64,000 nt of DNA, from contig CAYYOT010000010.1 of NCBI GenBank assembly GCA_964473255.1, positions 36,938 through 100,937 on the forward strand. Reading direction: 5' to 3'. The position numbers and the translations under genes are program-made. The notes beneath the pieces are model-generated. The model ran no database searches. It had not been told where the DNA came from and worked only from the letters and a program-made list of their open reading frames with translations. Within the stretch, counting starts at the first letter, position 1. Every line of letters begins with the position of its first letter. This stretch comes from Kuafuiihalomonas sp964473255. GTDB taxonomy: Bacteria; Myxococcota; Kuafuiibacteriia; Kuafuiibacteriales; Kuafuiibacteriaceae. Positions 1-6,671 of the stretch are shown here, one piece after another.

Positions 1-1
1 C

Positions 2-775
2 TTGAGCCGAGTCGGTGGAAAAGACCTCTTCGTCAAGGAGATCGAAATCGAACTCCTCGAAGGACGCGCTGACCTGGCCGTGCACTCGCTGAAGGACGTG
101 CCCACCGCATTACCGGAGGGGCTCGAGATCGCCGCCTTTCCTCCGCGCGAAGATCCGCGGGATGCTTTCGTCTCCACTCGCCACGACTCGATCGCCGACA
201 TTCCGCAGCGCGGTCGAGTGGGGACGTCTTCGCTTCGACGAGCGGCGCAGCTCCTATCGCACCGCCCCGACCTCCAGATCGAATCCATTCGCGGCAATGT
301 CCAAACGCGACTCCGTCGAATGGACGAAGCGGAGCTCGACGGTACGATGCTGGCCTATGCCGGGCTGGTTCGCCTGGGTTTGCAGTCGACGGCCCGGGAA
401 GTCTTGGAACCGCACTTCATGATCCCGGCGGTGGGGCAAGGCATTCTCGCCGTCGAGGTCCGAGCTGACGATGCAAGGACCAAGGAGCTGGTGGCGCGAT
501 TGGATGATGCCGACGCGCGGACCGCAGCCGTGGCCGAGCGGGGCTTCCTGCGGCGCCTCGAGGGTGGGTGTCAGGTTCCCATCGCAGCTCACACCTTCTT
601 CGAAAGCGATGGCGTCCGCCTGGTGGGACTGGTCACCAGCCTCGACGGTGTCCTGCGCTACGAGGGCGAGCGCACGGGTCCCAAAGACTCGGCTGAGCGC
701 CTGGGAACCGACCTCGCGGAGGAGCTCCTGGGCGCGGGCGCAGGGCGGGTTCTGAGGATGCTCGCCGGTGCATGA
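2..775 (+). CDS. hemC: Hydroxymethylbilane synthase (porphobilinogen deaminase), 5' truncated
   Basis: Polymerises four porphobilinogens into hydroxymethylbilane for heme synthesis in the cytoplasm. The visible 257 residues contain the family signatures HSLKDVPT (residues 28-35), SLRRAAQL and RGNVQTRL. The Cys that carries the dipyrromethane cofactor is in EGGCQVPI (Cys190, codon 569-571). Family members are about 310 residues, so roughly 55 N-terminal residues lie before the window. The TTG at position 2 is only an internal codon, not the start. The 3' end overlaps hemD by 8 bases, which suggests translational coupling in a hemCD operon. Identification is secure from the motifs; the true start is not visible. 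Confidence 0.95.
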   Translation: MSRVGGKDLFVKEIEIELLEGRADLAVHSLKDVPTALPEGLEIAAFPPREDPRDAFVSTRHDSIADIPQRGRVGTSSLRRAAQLLSHRPDLQIESIRGNVQTRLRRMDEAELDGTMLAYAGLVRLGLQSTAREVLEPHFMIPAVGQGILAVEVRADDARTKELVARLDDADARTAAVAERGFLRRLEGGCQVPIAAHTFFESDGVRLVGLVTSLDGVLRYEGERTGPKDSAERLGTDLAEELLGAGAGRVLRMLAGA

Positions 776-1532
776 ACGCCGACCCCGGGTCGCCGTCGTA
801 CGCATTTCGGGACGCGCCGAATCCGTGATGGCCGAGCTGACCCGGCGGGGTGCCGACCCGCTCCTGGTACCGGCGCTCGTCATTCGACCGCCCAGCGACC
901 CGCAGCCCCTCCGCGAGGCGGTCGAAGATATCGACGAGTACGACGGTATTCTTCTGGGGAGCGTGGCGTCAGCTCAAGCGCTGGTCAGCCACGGACTCGA
1001 ACGATACGACGGTCCGGTCTTCTGCGTCGGCGAGGCGACGCGGCAGCGGGTGGAAGACGACCCCGACCTCGCCCGAGCCCTCGTCGGACCCAAGGTCGAG
1101 GCGAAGGTGGCCCGTTCCGAGGGACTGCTCGACGCCGTCGAGTCGTACTTTCCGGACGGGCTCTCCGGCCGGGTCTTTCTTTTCCCTCACGCCGAAGAAG
1201 GACGGGAGTACCTTCAGCGAGCGCTGCGGGAGCGCGGCGCCCGGGTTCATGCGCCGTGCGCCTATCGCGTCGCACCCGCTGCTCGGTTGCCCGAGGACGT
1301 CCAGAGGGGGTTGGCTTCGGTCGAGTCGTTCCTCTTTTTTTCGGGAGAAGCCGTCCGGGCCTTCCTCCACTGCCAACCGGAGGACGAGGCGCGGCAGGCT
1401 CTGGAGAGGGGGTGGGTCGGTGTGATCGGGCCTGCGGGGGCCGAGCGGGCCGAGGCCCTGGGCGTTCGCGTCGACGCCTACCCTGAAGAGCCAGGGGCCG
1501 AGGCGCTGATCGAGCTCTGGTCGCAGCGCTGA
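768..1532 (+). CDS. hemD: Uroporphyrinogen-III synthase
   Basis: Cyclises hydroxymethylbilane with inversion of ring D to give uroporphyrinogen III, the step after HemC. The 254-residue product has the usual family length. It begins with a typical N-terminal strand (VAVVRISGR) and has the ILLGSVASAQAL and FFSGEAVRAFL segments expected of the two-lobed fold. This family is poorly conserved in sequence, so the overlap with hemC (8 bases) is as important as the sequence for the call. The ATG at 768 lies within the end of hemC. Only a small gene follows downstream, so the heme operon appears to end here. Confidence 0.87.
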   Translation: MHERRPRVAVVRISGRAESVMAELTRRGADPLLVPALVIRPPSDPQPLREAVEDIDEYDGILLGSVASAQALVSHGLERYDGPVFCVGEATRQRVEDDPDLARALVGPKVEAKVARSEGLLDAVESYFPDGLSGRVFLFPHAEEGREYLQRALRERGARVHAPCAYRVAPAARLPEDVQRGLASVESFLFFSGEAVRAFLHCQPEDEARQALERGWVGVIGPAGAERAEALGVRVDAYPEEPGAEALIELWSQR

Positions 1533-1578
1533 CCACGGCCCCTTTACCGGCAGTCGAACTTCGGCCACGAACGAAGAG

Positions 1579-1776
1579 ATGGAGGAGCGACCGATCCGCG
1601 TCGTCGAGCTATCGACCGTAACCGACGAGTCTCTGGAGGACGTGCTCAACGAGTGGGTAGCCAAAGGCTACCATTTGGACGGGATCCACTTCGCCATGCG
1701 GGACAGCAGTCGGCGCCCGGCCATGGCCTTCGTGGTCTTCCATCGCTACGCGCCCGGGGCGCCGGATCAAGGCTGA
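1579..1776 (+). CDS. Small DUF4177-like protein
   Basis: A 65-residue protein of unknown function. Its pattern, a first strand (IRVVELSTV), a helix (SLEDVLNEWVAKGYHL) and a final strand (AMAFVVFHRY), resembles DUF4177 proteins, which are short alpha-beta proteins with a W or Y in the helix-strand turn. There is no signal peptide or membrane segment. It starts 46 bases after hemD and could be read from the same transcript. Its 3' end overlaps the convergent lipoprotein gene by 10 bases. The assignment is by pattern only. Confidence 0.6.
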   Translation: MEERPIRVVELSTVTDESLEDVLNEWVAKGYHLDGIHFAMRDSSRRPAMAFVVFHRYAPGAPDQG

Positions 1777-2432
1777 GCGAAGACCTCGTTGTTCGCGATA
1801 CTGTCCGCCTTCGAGGCCAAGACGATACGGCTGAGGAGGTCGTCCAGCCGGTCGAAGTCCGAGGGTCCGATCGCTTCCGCGCGGAAGCGAAGCATCAACA
1901 CCTGTCTCCGTGGTCCGCGCTCACCTTCGAAGCCGGGCTGGTCCACGGCGGCGAGAAGTCGGGCATCCTCGCCACAGGTCGTGCACTGCCCGATGGCCGC
2001 CTCGTACCGCGGTCGCACCGTCCGGAGCTCGATTCGAGGTCGCGACGACGTTGACTGTCGGGCTCGCAGGAGTTGCTCGACGGTCGCGTCTTCGTCGTCG
2101 GGTCCGAGGATCCGCACGCGTATGTCGACGAACGTGCCCGTCGCCGTCGTGCTCAGCAGCCGGACGGTCGGATCTTGGTGCGGGGACAACTCGCCGTCTT
2201 CGAGCTTCCCATCTCCGTCGAGATCGAGCCGACCGTCGATGTGGTTCGGCCACATAGCAACCGGCAGATCTTGGTCACCGCGCTGGACGACCCGCCATGC
2301 GCCGTCCGACAGATCGATGTAGAGGCCGAAGCCGCGGTGAACGAAGCTGCCGTCGCGGATCGTCTGGCCGACGTAGCGCGGTGTCGTGCAGCTCACGAAG
2401 CCCAGCAAGCAGAAGCAGACGCTCCAGCGCAC
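1767..2432 (-). CDS. Hypothetical lipoprotein
   Basis: A 221-residue protein starting with GTG. The N-terminus is a short hydrophobic signal (CFCLLGFVSC) with a lipobox-like FVSC, so export and lipidation at Cys15 are likely. The body includes DLDGDGKLEDGE, an Asp-rich segment resembling an EF-hand or dockerin-type calcium loop (residues 71-82), and a QCTTCGED pair of cysteines. I do not recognise the rest. It is convergent with the preceding small gene and there is no operon partner. The calcium loop is a pattern match, not a demonstrated site. Confidence 0.7.
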   Translation of the reverse strand: MRWSVCFCLLGFVSCTTPRYVGQTIRDGSFVHRGFGLYIDLSDGAWRVVQRGDQDLPVAMWPNHIDGRLDLDGDGKLEDGELSPHQDPTVRLLSTTATGTFVDIRVRILGPDDEDATVEQLLRARQSTSSRPRIELRTVRPRYEAAIGQCTTCGEDARLLAAVDQPGFEGERGPRRQVLMLRFRAEAIGPSDFDRLDDLLSRIVLASKADSIANNEVFAQP

Positions 2433-2512
2433 ATGGTTGGAATGGCAGGGTTTGTTCCCGGAGCGAACTGAAACTTCGAATGAATTCGCCGAGCGGGGCG
2501 TTGAGCGACTAG

Positions 2513-2776
2513 ATGGAGAAGAGGGCGCGGCGAGACCTTCGCGGTAACCCTCTGGGAAGACGCATGCTGGACGCCTACATCATCGACGCGATTCGCGAAG
2601 AAGAACAGCGGCAGGACGACGATCGGCCGCGCCTCCGCATCGAGCGAGATGCTCCGAGCGAAGAACGCCTGCCGCTACGCGACGAGCCCTACCCATCCGA
2701 AGATCCAGAGGTCGAACCGCTCGTCGTTCCGCTGCGACCCGAGATGGGTGACCCTCAGACCGAGACCGCAGCTTAG
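2513..2776 (+). CDS. Hypothetical small charged protein
   Basis: An 87-residue protein, very rich in Glu, Asp, Arg and Pro, with no signal peptide or membrane segment. An N-terminal helix (GRRMLDAYIIDAIREEEQ) with an amphipathic pattern is followed by a long disordered acidic tail. It runs convergent to tyrS and ends 4 bases from the tyrS stop. No family is recognised. A tail of this kind with a short helix is compatible with a protein-binding adaptor, but that is a guess. Coding status rests on the open frame and codon bias. Confidence 0.5.
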   Translation: MEKRARRDLRGNPLGRRMLDAYIIDAIREEEQRQDDDRPRLRIERDAPSEERLPLRDEPYPSEDPEVEPLVVPLRPEMGDPQTETAA

Positions 2777-2779
2777 CGC

Positions 2780-3967
2780 TCAACCCTCGCCGGTCACCCG
2801 GATCCGAGCGGAGAACTTTTTTCCGACCTTGATGAGGTAATCGCCTGGGCCCACGGTCTGATTCGGGTCGGCACAACGCTGGCCGTCGAGGCTGACGCCG
2901 CCTTGCTGGATCTTGCGGCGGGCGTCGCTCCCGCTCCCGGCCGCACCGAGTTGCTGAACGACCCGAAAGAGCGGAGCCGCCGTCACGGTTCGCTGGTCGT
3001 CGACGTCCGCGGGCCGCCCGGCTTCCCACCAGCCCAGGGCGTCGTCGGCGGCTCGAGCTTCGTGGAAGCGCTTCACGATCGTGTGGGCGAGCATCTTCTT
3101 CGCGGCGTAGGGGTCGGTCCGTGCCTCGTCCGGCGTCGACTCCAAAAGCATGGGAATCCAATCGAGCATCAGTTCATCGCTGATGCTCATCACCTTTCCG
3201 AACATCTCCTCGGCGGGCTCCATGATTCCGATGTGGTTGCCTTTCGACTTCGACATCTTCTCCTGACCATCCAGCCCGACCAGCAGGCCGGTCGTCAGGA
3301 CGCACTGCGGGCGCAAGCCATACTGCTCCATGATCTGACGCCCGGCGTTGAGGTTGAAGACCTGGTCGTGCCCGCCCAGCTCGACGTCGGCTTCCAGGGC
3401 GACCGAATCGTAGCCCTGCATCAGCGGGTACAGGAACTCATGGATCGCGATCTGCTTGTTGGCATCGAACCTTTGGCGGAAGTCGCGACGCTCGAGCATC
3501 CGTCCCACGTTGTACTTGGACGCGAGGACGATGACGTCTTTGAAGGTCAGGTCTCGCAGCCACGACGAGTTCCATTCGATCCGCGTCCGCTCCGGGTCGA
3601 GCACCTTGAAGATCTGGTCGGTGTAGGTTTTCGCGTTGGCGTCGATCTCTTCATCGGAAAGGGGAGGCCGCATTGCGTTGCGTCCCGTCGGGTCGCCGAT
3701 CCTTGCGGTGTAGTCGCCGATGAGGAAGATGACGTCGTGCCCGAGTCGCTGAAACTGGGCCATCTTCTCCGCGAGCACGGCGTGGCCCAGGTGAAGGTCG
3801 GGAGCCGTTGGGTCGAAACCGGTCTTTATGCGAAGGGGGCGCTGCCGAGCGTGGCTCTCTTCCAGCCGGGCGACGAGGTCTTGGCGCGGGTGTAGGTCGA
3901 CGGCCCCGCGTTCCAGGATGGTCATCTGCTCTGCCGCGGAGGGAATGCGAATCGGGCTCGCGCTCAT
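2780..3967 (-). CDS. tyrS: Tyrosyl-tRNA synthetase
   Basis: Class I aminoacyl-tRNA synthetase charging tRNA-Tyr. The HIGH-type motif is HLGH at residues 59-62 and the KMSKS loop is at 237-241. A C-terminal S4 RNA-binding domain (about residues 330-395, with RRKIQQGGVSLDG) completes the usual 395-residue architecture. The HLGH signature and spacing suit the TyrZ-like bacterial branch more than the E. coli-type TyrS branch. It follows the 5-formyl-THF cyclo-ligase gene by 9 bases on the same strand, so it probably ends the zapA - 6S - ygfA - tyrS transcription unit. Confidence 0.97.
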   Translation of the reverse strand: MSASPIRIPSAAEQMTILERGAVDLHPRQDLVARLEESHARQRPLRIKTGFDPTAPDLHLGHAVLAEKMAQFQRLGHDVIFLIGDYTARIGDPTGRNAMRPPLSDEEIDANAKTYTDQIFKVLDPERTRIEWNSSWLRDLTFKDVIVLASKYNVGRMLERRDFRQRFDANKQIAIHEFLYPLMQGYDSVALEADVELGGHDQVFNLNAGRQIMEQYGLRPQCVLTTGLLVGLDGQEKMSKSKGNHIGIMEPAEEMFGKVMSISDELMLDWIPMLLESTPDEARTDPYAAKKMLAHTIVKRFHEARAADDALGWWEAGRPADVDDQRTVTAAPLFRVVQQLGAAGSGSDARRKIQQGGVSLDGQRCADPNQTVGPGDYLIKVGKKFSARIRVTGEG

Positions 3968-3976
3968 GCGGCCGTC

Positions 3977-4561
3977 CTAGCGCCGTCCCGGGGTTGCCTC
4001 AACGTCGAACCACCGCACGCGGTCCTCGGTGACCAGAACATCGATCGGCTCGTCATCGTGGTCATGAGGAACGAACTCGATGACCTGCGCCGAGAAGGCG
4101 ACGCCGACGACGAGCGGCCGGACTGCTGCGTCGCGCAGCCGTTTCAGCAAGCGGTCGTAGTATCCGCCGCCATACCCGAGCCGTCGTCCGGCGCCGTCGA
4201 ACGCGAGCCCGGGGACCACCAGGACGTCGAGCTCCGTGAGGTCCACGTGCGGTTGATCGCTCCCCGGCTCGGGGATGCCGTACGGCGGTCGGGGCGTGAG
4301 TTGCTCAGCCGACGACCAGCGGAACTCCAGGGTGCGGCCCGTGATCTTTGGGTAGGCGGTTCGACGTCGAAGACCGACCGGGCCGGGGTCGACTTCGCTC
4401 CGGATGGGGGCGAACAGGGCGACGCTCTCGGCCTTGGCGAGTCGGGGGTCTGCCTCGAAGCGCTGGGCGACGTCTCGGGAGCGCGGCTCCCGCCGGTCGA
4501 GACCGTCGCGAAGGAGGGTTGCTTCGCGGCGGAGTCGTCGCTTGGCCTCGACCAAGCTCAC
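3977..4561 (-). CDS. ygfA: 5-formyltetrahydrofolate cyclo-ligase
   Basis: Converts 5-formyl-THF to 5,10-methenyl-THF with ATP, returning folate to the active pool. The 194-residue product has the family signature GYGGGYYDRLL (residues 129 onward), the upstream LDVLVVPGLAFD strand, and the N-terminal basic helix (KRRLRREATLLRDGL) that contributes ATP contacts. It lies downstream of zapA with a 177-base gap that fits a 6S RNA. This is the same gene order as zapA-ssrS-ygfA in many proteobacteria, and it supports both assignments. Confidence 0.95.
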   Translation of the reverse strand: MSLVEAKRRLRREATLLRDGLDRREPRSRDVAQRFEADPRLAKAESVALFAPIRSEVDPGPVGLRRRTAYPKITGRTLEFRWSSAEQLTPRPPYGIPEPGSDQPHVDLTELDVLVVPGLAFDGAGRRLGYGGGYYDRLLKRLRDAAVRPLVVGVAFSAQVIEFVPHDHDDEPIDVLVTEDRVRWFDVEATPGRR

Positions 4562-4738
4562 GTTGAAAGATACCCCCGCCTTGGCCGTGTGAGATGGGCG
4601 GTCGGAACCTGCCTAAGCAGGTGGGTGACGTGGTGAGAGCAACCTGCCACTGCCCGGGTTGACGGCAGTTCGCGCGGTACCCTCAGGGACGCCTCCCTTT
4701 TCGTTTCGCACTGGTTCGCGACAATGTGCACCAACTCA
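4562..4738 (-). ncRNA. ssrS: Candidate 6S RNA (SsrS)
   Basis: The 177 bases between zapA and the 5-formyl-THF cyclo-ligase gene are non-coding and have the size of 6S RNA. The locus is the classical zapA-ssrS-ygfA arrangement. Read on the minus strand the segment contains GUCCCUGAG near its 5' end, close to GUCCCCUGAG of E. coli 6S. It also has a perfect internal hairpin CCUGC-UUAG-GCAGG (4608-4621), and GC-rich ends that can pair imperfectly (GGGAGGCGUCCC with GGGGUAUCUUUC), leaving a large unpaired centre as expected for the open-promoter mimic. 6S RNA would bind sigma-70 RNA polymerase in stationary phase. Exact ends are unknown. Gene order carries most of the weight. Confidence 0.5.
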
Positions 4739-5110
4739 TCACGCACCAGGCAGGGGAATGGGGGAGCTCGCCAGGTTCCCGGTTTCTCCGGAGCCGTGGG
4801 GAGCAAGATCGATCTCTTTGGAGATGCCGTCGATCGCGTTCAGAAGCTTGACCGAACGATCGCGAACGCTTCGCTCGATCTTGCGTCGGCGGTCTCGCTC
4901 CGCGAACAGCTCCTCGGCGATGTTGAGGGCGGCCAGCAGGGCGATCTGGTCCGTTTGCACGCGTTTCGAGGCATCCCGGACCGTCTCCAGACGGCGGTTG
5001 ACGAAGTCGACGATGTCGCGAACTCGCTCGGTGGGCGCATCGGTCGCGACGGTGAAGCGCTGCCCGAAGAGCTCGAGATCCATCACTTGCTTGGCCGACT
5101 CGTTCGTCAC
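4739..5110 (-). CDS. zapA: Cell division protein ZapA
   Basis: Stabilises the FtsZ ring by bundling protofilaments. The 123-residue protein has the typical N-terminal strand (LELFGQRFTVATDAPTERV), a helix-rich middle (RRLETVRDASKRVQTDQIALLAALNIAEELF) and a C-terminal coiled coil. The frame opens at GTG 5110, and a second possible start is ATG 5083 (MDLELFGQ). A predicted promoter (5117-5145) would start the mRNA almost at the GTG, which would make the message leaderless. It heads the zapA - 6S - ygfA - tyrS block. Confidence 0.88.
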   Translation of the reverse strand: MTNESAKQVMDLELFGQRFTVATDAPTERVRDIVDFVNRRLETVRDASKRVQTDQIALLAALNIAEELFAERDRRRKIERSVRDRSVKLLNAIDGISKEIDLAPHGSGETGNLASSPIPLPGA

Positions 5111-5116
5111 CCCCAG

Positions 5117-5145
5117 ACCTTAAAGTTCGAAAGAAGGTCGGTCAA
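5117..5145 (-). promoter_or_regulatory. Predicted zapA promoter
   Basis: On the minus strand TTGACC (5140-5145), a 17-base spacer and TAAGGT (5117-5122). Six bases separate the -10 from the GTG of zapA, so transcription should begin at or next to the start codon. Confidence 0.5.
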
Positions 5146-5192
5146 TCAGACAAAGACGCACAGCGTTGGTCGGTCCTTGCCGCGGGTTCCCA

Positions 5193-6621
5193 TTAGGCGA
5201 AGAGGGCTTCGGTAAACTCCTTCGGGTCGAAGTCTCGAAGGTCGCTTATGCCTTCCCCGATACCGACGAATCGAACGGGAATCTCGAGGTCGTCGCAGAT
5301 GGCGACCACCACACCGCCTTTTGCCGTGCCGTCGAGCTTCGTGAGCGCGATCGAGTCGATGTCGACCGCTGCCTTGAACTGGCGAGCCTGCGCAATGGCG
5401 TTCTGGCCCGTCGTCGCGTCGAGCACCATCATCACCTCGTGCGGGGCTCCCGCGAAAGCCTTGTTCATCGTCCGGCGGAGCTTCTTCAGCTCCTCCATCA
5501 GGTTGACCTTGGTGTGAAGACGCCCGGCGGTATCGCAGATGCAGATGTCGCTGCCTTCGCTCTGCGCCTTCTGAATGGCTTCGAACACGACGGACGACGG
5601 GTCGGCCCCGTCCTTGCCGCGAACGACGGTCGAGTCCGATTGCTCGCCCCATATTTGCAGCTGCTCCACCGCGGCCGCTCGAAAGGTATCACCAGCGGCC
5701 AACGTCACCTTCCTCCCTTGTGCCCGGTAGCGGGCGGCGAGCTTTCCGATGGTGGTCGTCTTCCCCACGCCGTTTACGCCGATGACCATGAGAACGAAGG
5801 GACCGTGGCCAAGGTCGAAGGGCGGGCACGGCAGGTCGACCATCTCGAGGATCTTCTTCCGCAGACGGTCGCGCACGGCCTCCGCATCGCTCTTTTCGGA
5901 TCGGGATAGCTCGCTTCGAGCCTCTTCCAGGAGCTTCTCCGTGGTTTTGATGCCGATATCGCTGGTGACGAGCAGTGCCTCGATGTCCTCCAGAGCTTCC
6001 TCATCGAGCTCGCTCCCGAACAACAAGTCGTTGAGGCGAGACATGAAGCCCTTGCGCGTCTTCGTCAGGCCGGCGGCCAGGGTCTTGGCGGGCTCGGGCG
6101 GAGGCGCCGGCACGGGCGGGGCCTCCAGCGCGGGCGGGGCCTCCAGCGTGGGTTGGGCCTCCGGCGCGGGCGGGGCCTCCAGCGCGGGTTGGGCCTCCAG
6201 CGCGGGTTGGGCCTCCGGCGCGGGTTGGGCCTCCGGCGCGGGTTGGGCCTCCGGCGCGGGTTGGGCCTCCGGNNNNNNNNNNNNNNNNNNNNNNNNNNNN
6301 NNNNNNNNNNNNNNNNNNNNNNNNNNNNNNNNNNNNNNNNNNNNNNNNNNNNNNNNNNNNNNNNNNNNNNNNCGCGGGTTGGGCCTCCAGCGCGGGTTGG
6401 GCCTCCAGCGCGGGTTGGGCCTCCGGCAGGGGCTGGGATTCCGGCTCGGGCGGAGGCACTGGCTCGGACGGGGCATCCGGCGCGCTTTTCGCCGTCAGCT
6501 CCTCGGTTTTCGGAGGCGGCTCGACGGCCTTTTGTCCCCGGCGGGCGAGGTTCGCGCCGAGGATGGCAAGGATCACCAGGGCAACGAGGCCCAGGGCTAC
6601 CCAGAGGGGGTCGACGACCAT
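5193..6621 (-). CDS. ftsY: Signal recognition particle receptor FtsY (interrupted by assembly gap)
   Basis: SRP receptor GTPase that docks ribosome-nascent-chain complexes at the inner membrane. The N-terminus starting at 6621 is a single membrane anchor (WVALGLVALVILAILGANLA) followed by an acidic Pro-rich linker made of repeated PEAQPA/LEAQPA units. The NG domain downstream has G1 NGVGKTTTIGKLAA, G3 DTAGRLHTKVN, G4 TKLDGTAKGG and the closing FVGIGEGISDLRDF. A 100-N gap lies inside the repeat (6273-6372). The two sides are in different frames across 100 bases, which the unknown true gap length explains, so this is not evidence of a frameshift. smc lies 50 bases upstream on the same strand, and the two probably form one operon. 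Confidence 0.93.
6118..6436 (-). repeat. 18-bp tandem repeat encoding (P/L)EAQPA in ftsY linker
   Basis: An 18-base unit repeats in frame on both sides of the gap and encodes a hexapeptide, PEAQPA with Leu, Pro or Thr variants. At least eleven units are visible, and the total number is unknown because the assembly breaks inside the array. Variants at the 3' end (EAPPA) look like older, diverged units. Copy number is likely to vary between strains. Confidence 0.9.
6273..6372. other. Assembly gap (100 N)
   Basis: Exactly 100 undetermined bases, the conventional placeholder for a scaffold gap of unknown size. It sits inside the 18-bp tandem repeat of ftsY, which is the likely reason the assembler failed. 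Downstream coordinates and the ftsY protein length are therefore provisional. Confidence 0.99.
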
Positions 6622-6671
6622 GCGCGGGGTTTAGAGCCCGCCGGCTGCGGACTCAACCGATTTCTGGGGAC

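Noticed and set aside
2187..2222. EF-hand domain call in the small lipoprotein
   Set aside because: Only one Asp-rich loop is present without the flanking helices; it is mentioned as a pattern only.
6118..6436. CRISPR-like repeat array in ftsY
   Set aside because: Units are contiguous 18-mers without spacers and are in frame as coding sequence.
6273..6476. Frameshift in ftsY
   Set aside because: The frames differ only across the 100-N placeholder, whose length is arbitrary, so this gives no evidence of a broken gene.
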